A DNA stretch of 64,000 nt from Variovorax fucosicus (GTDB lineage: Bacteria; Pseudomonadota; Gammaproteobacteria; Burkholderiales; Burkholderiaceae_C). The DNA lies in assembly GCF_030316825.1 (NCBI RefSeq), contig NZ_JASZYU010000002.1, positions 992,001-1,056,000 of the forward strand, written 5' to 3'. Positions 58,961-64,000 of the stretch are shown here, one piece after another; position 1 is the first letter of the stretch, and the number at the start of each line of letters is the position of its first letter. The position numbers were made by a program, and so were the translations under genes. The notes below the pieces were generated by a model that searched no databases, was not told where the DNA came from, and worked only from the letters and a program-made list of their open reading frames with translations.

Positions 58961-60292
58961 ATGCGTTCGCTGTCCCTGCGCCTCTACGGCGTGGTCACCT
59001 GGTTGATGCAGCCGCTCGTTCGCCGCAAGTTGCGGCGCCGCGCCGTGGCCGAGCCCGGCTATGCGATGGCGGTGGAAGAGCGATTCGGCCACTACCCGAC
59101 CACGCCGGCCGGCACCGACTGGTGCTGGATCCATGCGGTGTCGCTCGGCGAGGCACGCGCCGCCGCGATCCTTATCGAAGAATTGCGGCGCCAGGCACCT
59201 GGCATCCGCCTGCTGCTCACGCACGGCACCGCCACCGGCCGCGAAGAGGGCGCCAAGCTGCTCCAGACCGGCGACATCCAGGTCTGGCAGCCGTGGGACA
59301 CGCCTTCGGCCGTCGCGCGCTTTCTGGATCGCTTTGCGCCGCGCATCGGCGTGTTGATGGAAACCGAGGTCTGGCCCGAGATGACGGCCGCCTGCGCCGA
59401 GCGCGGCATTCCGCTGGTGCTGGCCAACGCGCGGCTGAACGAAAAGTCGCTCGCGTCCGCCGAGCGGCTCGGCTGGCTTGCGCGGCCGGCCTACTCGGCG
59501 CTGGCCGCCGTTTGGGCGCAGACCGAAGCCGATTCCCACCGCCTGGTGTCGCTCGGCGCCAAGGTTGCGGGCGTGTTCGGCAACATGAAGTTCGACGCAG
59601 CGCCCGAGACGCGCCAACTCGTGGCCGCCGCCAACCTGCGCGCCAGGCTGCCCAAGCCGGTTGTGGTGTTCGCGAGTTCGCGCGATGGCGAGGAGCAGCA
59701 GTTCCTCGAGGTGCTCAAGCGCTTCGGTGCCACCGTGCCCGTGCCGCCGGTGCAGGTGGCCGTCAACTCGATCGCCAAGCGGGTGCACGACGTGCAATGG
59801 ATGATCGTGCCGCGACACCCGCAGCGCTTCGACGAGGTCGCCGCGCTGGTCGAGGCCCAGGGCTTCGCGGTGGCGCGCCGCAGCACGGCGGGCGAAGAGC
59901 CCGGCGACGCCGAAATCTGGCTCGGCGATTCGCTGGGCGAGATGGCGCTTTACTACGGCCTGGCGCACGTCGCGTTGCTCGGCGGCAGTTTCGAGCCGCT
60001 CGGTGGCCAGAACCTGATCGAAGCGGCCGCCTGCGGCTGCCCGGTGGTGATGGGCCCGTCGACCTTCAACTTCGCCGAAGCCGCCGAGCTCTCGCTCGCG
60101 GCCGGCGCCGCGCAACGCGTACCCGACATGGAACATGCCGTGAAGGTTGCGCTCGCGCTGGTGGCCGACCCCGCGCGCCACGACGCCATGGTGCAGGCCG
60201 CGCTCGCCTTTTCGTCGTCCAACCGCGGCGCCGCGCAGCGCACGGCGGCGGCGCTGCTGGCGATTGCGGTGCCGGCCGGGCCGGCGCAGTAG
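58961..60292 (+). CDS. waaA: 3-deoxy-D-manno-octulosonic acid (Kdo) transferase
   Basis: A 443-residue glycosyltransferase (GT30) that adds Kdo to lipid A precursors at the inner membrane. The N-terminal membrane-proximal start MRSLSLRLYGVVTWLMQPLV is typical. WIHAVSLGEARAAAIL, LLTHGTATGREEG, IGVLMETEVWPEM (catalytic Glu region), FGNMKFDA and the C-terminal GGSFEPLGGQNLIEAAACG cover the family motifs. ATG 58961 is five bases after the phosphomannomutase stop. It converges with tolC, one base apart. This is an essential, vertically inherited gene. Confidence 0.95.
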   Translation: MRSLSLRLYGVVTWLMQPLVRRKLRRRAVAEPGYAMAVEERFGHYPTTPAGTDWCWIHAVSLGEARAAAILIEELRRQAPGIRLLLTHGTATGREEGAKLLQTGDIQVWQPWDTPSAVARFLDRFAPRIGVLMETEVWPEMTAACAERGIPLVLANARLNEKSLASAERLGWLARPAYSALAAVWAQTEADSHRLVSLGAKVAGVFGNMKFDAAPETRQLVAAANLRARLPKPVVVFASSRDGEEQQFLEVLKRFGATVPVPPVQVAVNSIAKRVHDVQWMIVPRHPQRFDEVAALVEAQGFAVARRSTAGEEPGDAEIWLGDSLGEMALYYGLAHVALLGGSFEPLGGQNLIEAAACGCPVVMGPSTFNFAEAAELSLAAGAAQRVPDMEHAVKVALALVADPARHDAMVQAALAFSSSNRGAAQRTAAALLAIAVPAGPAQ

Positions 60293-60293
60293 G

Positions 60294-61805
60294 TCAGCGC
60301 ACCGGCGGATTCACGATCACCGGCGGCGGAGGCGGCGAGGGCATCACCGGCGGCGTCGGGTTGAACGGCTGCTGGGGCACGGGCGGCACGGTCGGAATGG
60401 TGGTGGGCACCACCGGCACCGGGCTCTGCGTCGCGGCCGACGGGGCATCGGCCGAGGCCGCCGCCGCTGCGCTACCGGGTGCGGCCAAGGTGGCGTTGAT
60501 GGCCTGCAGGTCGTTCTCGGTCAGCGTGCCGTTGGCCTGGCGCAGCTTCAGGTTGCCCAGCAGCACGTTGTAGCGCGCCTGTGCCAGGTCGCGCTTGGTC
60601 TGGAACAGCTGGCTCTGCGAATTGAGCACGTCGATGTTGATGCGTACGCCGACCTGGTAGCCGAGCCGGTTGGCGTCGAGTGCGCTCTGGCTGGACGACT
60701 CGGCCGCTTCCAGTGCCTTGACCTGGCCGGCGCCCGACACGAGGCCGAGATAGGCGGCGCGCGTGGCCTGCGTCACGCTGCGGCGCGTGGATTCGAGCAC
60801 CTGCTTCGACTGCTCTTCGAGCGCCAGCGTTTCCTTGATGCGGTTTTCGGTCGCGAAGCCGGCGAACAGCGGCATGCTGAACACCACGCCCACGCTGGCC
60901 GCGCCGATGCGCGACTTGCCCGTGCTGGTGCTGGTGCCTTGCGGGTTGTTGGTGACGTTGTAGCCAAGCTGTGCGTCGATCGTCGGCTTGTGGCCGGCCT
61001 CGGCCTTCTGCACTTCGAGCCCGGCCACGTCGACCGCGAGCCGCGCCTGCTGGATCGAGGGGTGCGCGGCCTCGGCTTGCGCCACCCATGCGTTGATGTC
61101 GGCCGGCAGCAGCACCGGCAACGCGACGGGCGCGGCCAGCGGCGTCGGCACGGTGCCGACGCGGCCGACCAGCTGGTCGAGCACGATCTTCTTCACTTGC
61201 AGGTCGTTCTCGGCCGCGATCTCCTGCGCGATCACGAGGTCGTAGCGGGCCTGGGCTTCGCGCGAATCGGTGATGGTGGAGGTGCCGACCTCGAAGTTGC
61301 GCTTGGCCGAAGCAAGCTGCTCGGCCACCGCGACTTTCTGCGCCCGTACCAGGGCCAGGCTGTCCTGGCTGGCCAGCACGTCGAAGTAGGCCTGGCTCAC
61401 GCGCACCACGATGTCCTGGTCGGCGGCGATCAGCACGGCCTGCGCGATGTCGGCCTGGCGCTTGCCCTGTTCGTAGGTCGCCCAGTTGGCCGGGCGGTAG
61501 AGCGGCTGGGTGGCGTTGACGCCGGCCGTCTGCGTGTTGAGCTTGCGCGAGATATCGGCCGACGGCGTGTCGATGTCGAGGTTGGTGTGCGTGGCGCCGG
61601 CCGAGAGGCCGACCGCCGGCAGGATGCCCGCCTTGGCCTGGGCCGCCCGCGCCAGGCTCGCGTCGTATTGCGCGCGCGCGGCCTGGTAGGTGGCGTCGTA
61701 GCCGCGCGCTGCTTCATACAGCTCGACCAGGCTCTGGCCGTGGGCCGGCAGGGCCAGCGCCATCGAAAGCGCTGCCGCAAGGGGGAGAAGCCGGAACACG
61801 GTCAT
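60294..61805 (-). CDS. tolC: TolC-family outer membrane efflux protein
   Basis: A 503-residue outer-membrane channel. The signal peptide is FRLLPLAAALSMALALPAHG, cut before QSLVELYEAA. The two homologous coiled-coil/beta halves are visible (YEAARGYDATYQAARAQYDA; TPLAAPVALP linker; LAVDVAGLEVQKAEAGHKPT in the second). The last 55 or so residues are unusual: an Ala/Ser-rich stretch and then a Pro-rich tail (TPPVMPSPPPPPVIVNPPVR). AAGGA precedes ATG 61805. It is the last gene after pcm and rhodanese, and an RND permease lies upstream, so it probably serves as its outer-membrane exit. Confidence 0.93.
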   Translation of the reverse strand: MTVFRLLPLAAALSMALALPAHGQSLVELYEAARGYDATYQAARAQYDASLARAAQAKAGILPAVGLSAGATHTNLDIDTPSADISRKLNTQTAGVNATQPLYRPANWATYEQGKRQADIAQAVLIAADQDIVVRVSQAYFDVLASQDSLALVRAQKVAVAEQLASAKRNFEVGTSTITDSREAQARYDLVIAQEIAAENDLQVKKIVLDQLVGRVGTVPTPLAAPVALPVLLPADINAWVAQAEAAHPSIQQARLAVDVAGLEVQKAEAGHKPTIDAQLGYNVTNNPQGTSTSTGKSRIGAASVGVVFSMPLFAGFATENRIKETLALEEQSKQVLESTRRSVTQATRAAYLGLVSGAGQVKALEAAESSSQSALDANRLGYQVGVRINIDVLNSQSQLFQTKRDLAQARYNVLLGNLKLRQANGTLTENDLQAINATLAAPGSAAAAASADAPSAATQSPVPVVPTTIPTVPPVPQQPFNPTPPVMPSPPPPPVIVNPPVR

Positions 61806-61828
61806 GAAAAGAGTCCTTGAAAAAAAAT

Positions 61829-62167
61829 TCAATAGCGCGGCACGGCAGGGTCGTGCAGCATCGACCAGGCGTCGATGCCGCCGGCCACGTTGGCCAGTGC
61901 ATCGAATCCGTTCTGGTTCAGGAACATGGCCACGCGCTGGCTGCGCGCGCCGTGATGGCAGAGGCAGGCCACGCGTTGGCCGGCATCGAGTTCGGCCAGC
62001 CGGGCCGGAACTTCGTTCATGGGGATGGCCAGCAGCGTGAAGCCGGCTGGCGTGACGCTGGCGGTCTGCCGTTCCCAGGGCTCGCGCACGTCCAGCAGCA
62101 CCGGCGCGGCGGCTGGGTCTACGGCGAACCATGCGGCCAGATCGGCGGGGGCGACTTGATCTATCAC
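61829..62167 (-). CDS. rhodanese-like domain protein
   Basis: A 112-residue single rhodanese domain. The active-site loop is CLCHHGARSQR with the persulfide Cys70; VLLDVREPWER is the CH2A motif. It would be cytoplasmic, with no signal peptide. It sits between pcm (10-base gap) and tolC (23-base gap), an arrangement commonly seen in Burkholderiales. It probably carries sulfane sulfur, but its partner is unknown. Confidence 0.92.
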   Translation of the reverse strand: MIDQVAPADLAAWFAVDPAAAPVLLDVREPWERQTASVTPAGFTLLAIPMNEVPARLAELDAGQRVACLCHHGARSQRVAMFLNQNGFDALANVAGGIDAWSMLHDPAVPRY

Positions 62168-62177
62168 GGCGTTGCGA

Positions 62178-62861
62178 TCAAAAACTGAAGCGCGACGGCT
62201 CTGGGAAATTGAGCAGGCGCGGCGCCACGGTGTCCCAGGGCTGGGCGGTGCTCCACTGGCCTTCGCCGGTGCGGGTGACGATGTGGGTGCGCATCATGGG
62301 CTCCTCGCCGACGATCGCCACCAGGCGGCCACCGACGTTGAGGGAGCTCAGCAGGCTTTGCGGAATCTTCGCGACCGAGCCGCTGAGCACGATCACGTCG
62401 AAGCTCGGGCCGCTCGGCAGCGGCTTGGAGCCGTCGGCGTTGCGCACCTCGACATTGCTCACGCCGTTGCGGCGCAGCGTTTCGGCGGCGCTGGCGGCCA
62501 GCGCGGGGTTGATTTCGAGTGTCAGCACGCTGGCTGCGCGGTGCGCGAGCAGGGCGGCCATGAAGCCGGAGCCGGTGCCGATCTCGAGCACCGTTTCATC
62601 CTTTTGCACCTGCAGATCGTGCAGCGTGCGGGCCTCGATCTTGGGCGCCAGCATGGTTTCGCCGGACACGCTGCCGTCGCCCAGGGGCAGTTCCATGTCG
62701 AAGAAGGCCAGCGCGCGATGGGCCTGGGGCACGTAGTCCTCGCGCCGGATCTCGCCCAGCAGCGCGAGGATCGCCGGATCGTGCACGTCCCAGGGACGGA
62801 TCTGCTGCTCGATCATGTTGAAGCGCAGGTGCGCAAGGGTGGGGTTGGCGTTGGGGTTCAT
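62178..62861 (-). CDS. pcm: protein-L-isoaspartate O-methyltransferase family protein
   Basis: A 227-residue SAM-dependent methyltransferase of the PCMT family. It has RPWDVHDPAILALLGEIRRE, motif I VLEIGTGSGFMAALLAHRAA and VLTLEINPALAASA, and later FDVIVLSGSVAKIPQSLL. The canonical PCMT loop (TGxGxSxP-like) near residue 65 reads GDGSVSGETMLAPK, so some catalytic detail differs from E. coli Pcm. It repairs isoaspartyl residues if active. It lies 17 bases after the RND permease gene and before rhodanese. Confidence 0.9.
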   Translation of the reverse strand: MNPNANPTLAHLRFNMIEQQIRPWDVHDPAILALLGEIRREDYVPQAHRALAFFDMELPLGDGSVSGETMLAPKIEARTLHDLQVQKDETVLEIGTGSGFMAALLAHRAASVLTLEINPALAASAAETLRRNGVSNVEVRNADGSKPLPSGPSFDVIVLSGSVAKIPQSLLSSLNVGGRLVAIVGEEPMMRTHIVTRTGEGQWSTAQPWDTVAPRLLNFPEPSRFSF

Positions 62862-62878
62862 GGTCTTTCTCCGTCGGG

Positions 62879-64000
62879 TCAGGACAAACCCTTGATTTTA
62901 GGTGGCGCGCCCAGCGGCAGCGCCGGCGCACGGTGCCAATGCCGTTTGGCCCAGGCGCCAAGGTCGTCGAGATAGCAGTACACGACCGGCACCACCACCA
63001 GCGTCAGCAGCGACGAGGTGATCACCCCGCCGATCACGGCCTGGCCCATCGGTGCGCGCTGCTCGGCGCCTTCGCTGAGCGCAAACGCCAGCGGCACCAT
63101 GCCGAAAATCATCGCCAGCGTGGTCATCAGGATCGGGCGCAGCCGCACGCGCGCGGCCAGCAGCAGGGCCTCGGCGCGCGGCAGGCCGGGCACGCTGCTG
63201 CCGTCCGGCGCGATGCCCGGCTCGCGCGCACGGATCGCAAAGTCCACCAGCAGGATCGCGTTCTTGGTGACCAGGCCCATCAGCATCACGATGCCGATGA
63301 TCGAGAACATCGACAGCGTCGAGCGGAACATCAGCAGCGCCAGCACCACGCCGATCAGCGTGAGGGGCAGCGCGGTCATCAGCGCCAGCGGCTGCAGGAA
63401 GCTCTTGAACTGGCTGGCCAGGATCATGTAGATGAAGATGATCGCCAGCGCCAGCGCCGAGACCGCATAGCCGAACGACTCCTGCATGTTCTTGGTGGCG
63501 CCGCTGAACTGCCAGCCGTAGCCGGGCGGAAAGGCAATGCCTTCGAGCGCTGCGCGGATGTCGGCCGACACTTCACCGGCCGAGCGGCCGCCGGTGTTGG
63601 CATTGATCGAGACCTCGCGTGCCAGCGCGCGGCGGTTGATCTGGTTCGGCCCGGTTGCTTCGCGCACGTCGGCCACCTGCTGCAGGCGCACGATGCGGCT
63701 GCTGCCGTCGGCGTTGGCGCCCATCGTGGTGCTCGCGAACGGCAGCCGCGCCAGGTCGGCCGGCGCGTTGCGCACTTCGGGCGCGAGCCGCACGTTCACG
63801 TCGTAGGTCTGGTCGTCGGGCGCGCGCCAGTTGCCGACCGTGGTGCCGGCCACCAGCGTGCGCAGCGCGCTCGCGATCGGCGCCACGCCGAGGCCGAGGT
63901 CGGACGCCGCGTCGCGCCGCACCACGATGTTGACCGTCGGCTTGTTCGGCTTGAGGCTGGAGTCCAGGTCGACCAGGCCGGGCACGCCGCGGATGCGCTC
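62879..64000 (-). CDS. RND multidrug efflux permease (N-terminal part beyond the window)
   Basis: The last 373 residues of an RND inner-membrane proton antiporter; a full protein has about 1030. Visible are the periplasmic porter segment (VPGLVDLDSSLKPNKPTVNI), SFGYAVSALALAIIFIYMIL with the following helices, MLMGLVTKNAILLVDFAIRA and RLRPILMTTLAMIFGMVPLA, ending with VIGGVITSSLLTLVVVPVVY. These are standard for AcrB/MdtC-type drug pumps. The sequence runs in frame to the right edge. With pcm, rhodanese and tolC downstream it may form one transcript. Confidence 0.93.
   Translation of the reverse strand, partial: ERIRGVPGLVDLDSSLKPNKPTVNIVVRRDAASDLGLGVAPIASALRTLVAGTTVGNWRAPDDQTYDVNVRLAPEVRNAPADLARLPFASTTMGANADGSSRIVRLQQVADVREATGPNQINRRALAREVSINANTGGRSAGEVSADIRAALEGIAFPPGYGWQFSGATKNMQESFGYAVSALALAIIFIYMILASQFKSFLQPLALMTALPLTLIGVVLALLMFRSTLSMFSIIGIVMLMGLVTKNAILLVDFAIRAREPGIAPDGSSVPGLPRAEALLLAARVRLRPILMTTLAMIFGMVPLAFALSEGAEQRAPMGQAVIGGVITSSLLTLVVVPVVYCYLDDLGAWAKRHWHRAPALPLGAPPKIKGLS

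Overview
The window looks like chromosomal DNA of a GC-rich betaproteobacterium, most likely a Comamonadaceae member such as Variovorax. The evidence is a Bug/TctC-type solute receptor, many LysR and TetR regulators, a branched-chain-type ABC transporter beside hydantoinase genes, and the gene order pcm - rhodanese - tolC convergent with waaA. The genus is an inference. No rRNA, tRNA or CRISPR array was recognised.

Layout. (1) 1-4.2 kb: a truncated Bug receptor with a near-consensus promoter, an aldehyde dehydrogenase with a LuxR-type regulator, and a TetR regulator. (2) 4.4-21.4 kb: a large catabolic island on the plus strand. It encodes a MaoC hydratase, two nitroreductase-fold proteins, an alpha-methylacyl-CoA racemase, a thiolase, a FadB/FadJ-like bifunctional enzyme, a PaaI-like thioesterase, two acyl-CoA dehydrogenases, a CocE/NonD-type hydrolase, an aminoglycoside-phosphotransferase-like kinase, a VOC protein, a TetR regulator, an acyl-CoA ligase and an alpha/beta hydrolase. 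The set can activate an acid with CoA, epimerise a 2-methyl branch and carry out beta-oxidation. The kinase/dehydrogenase pair resembles the 4-hydroxyacyl-CoA module of LvaA/LvaC and ACAD10/11. The substrate is unknown. (3) 21.4-29.3 kb: a complete type I Wadjet anti-plasmid system, jetABCD, with overlapping genes, lying between two truncated transposase remnants. (4) 29.3-32.2 kb: an idonate/gluconate dehydrogenase operon on the minus strand. (5) 32.4-45.9 kb: an aminotransferase, a five-gene Liv-type ABC importer, hydantoinase/oxoprolinase A and B subunits, an SDR, an HpaI-type aldolase and two divergent LysR regulators. This is probably uptake and breakdown of a cyclic amide or related compound.

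(6) 45.9-53.8 kb: a TerC membrane protein, a phospholipase-D-like lipoprotein, and a redox run (Old Yellow Enzyme, three SDRs, a quinone-reductase-like protein) with a TetR gene at its head and several inverted repeats that look like operators. (7) 53.9-57.5 kb: a DUF1345 membrane protein convergent with an alkylation-repair cluster (Ada/AlkA fusion, Ogt) and an EamA transporter. (8) 57.5-64 kb: core envelope genes: phosphomannomutase/phosphoglucomutase and Kdo transferase, then convergent tolC, rhodanese, pcm and a truncated RND efflux permease.

The most notable items are the Wadjet island with its transposase scars, the uncharacterised racemase-containing CoA catabolic cluster, a short acyl-CoA dehydrogenase relic inside it, and several repeated or palindromic intergenic motifs that have no assigned regulator.
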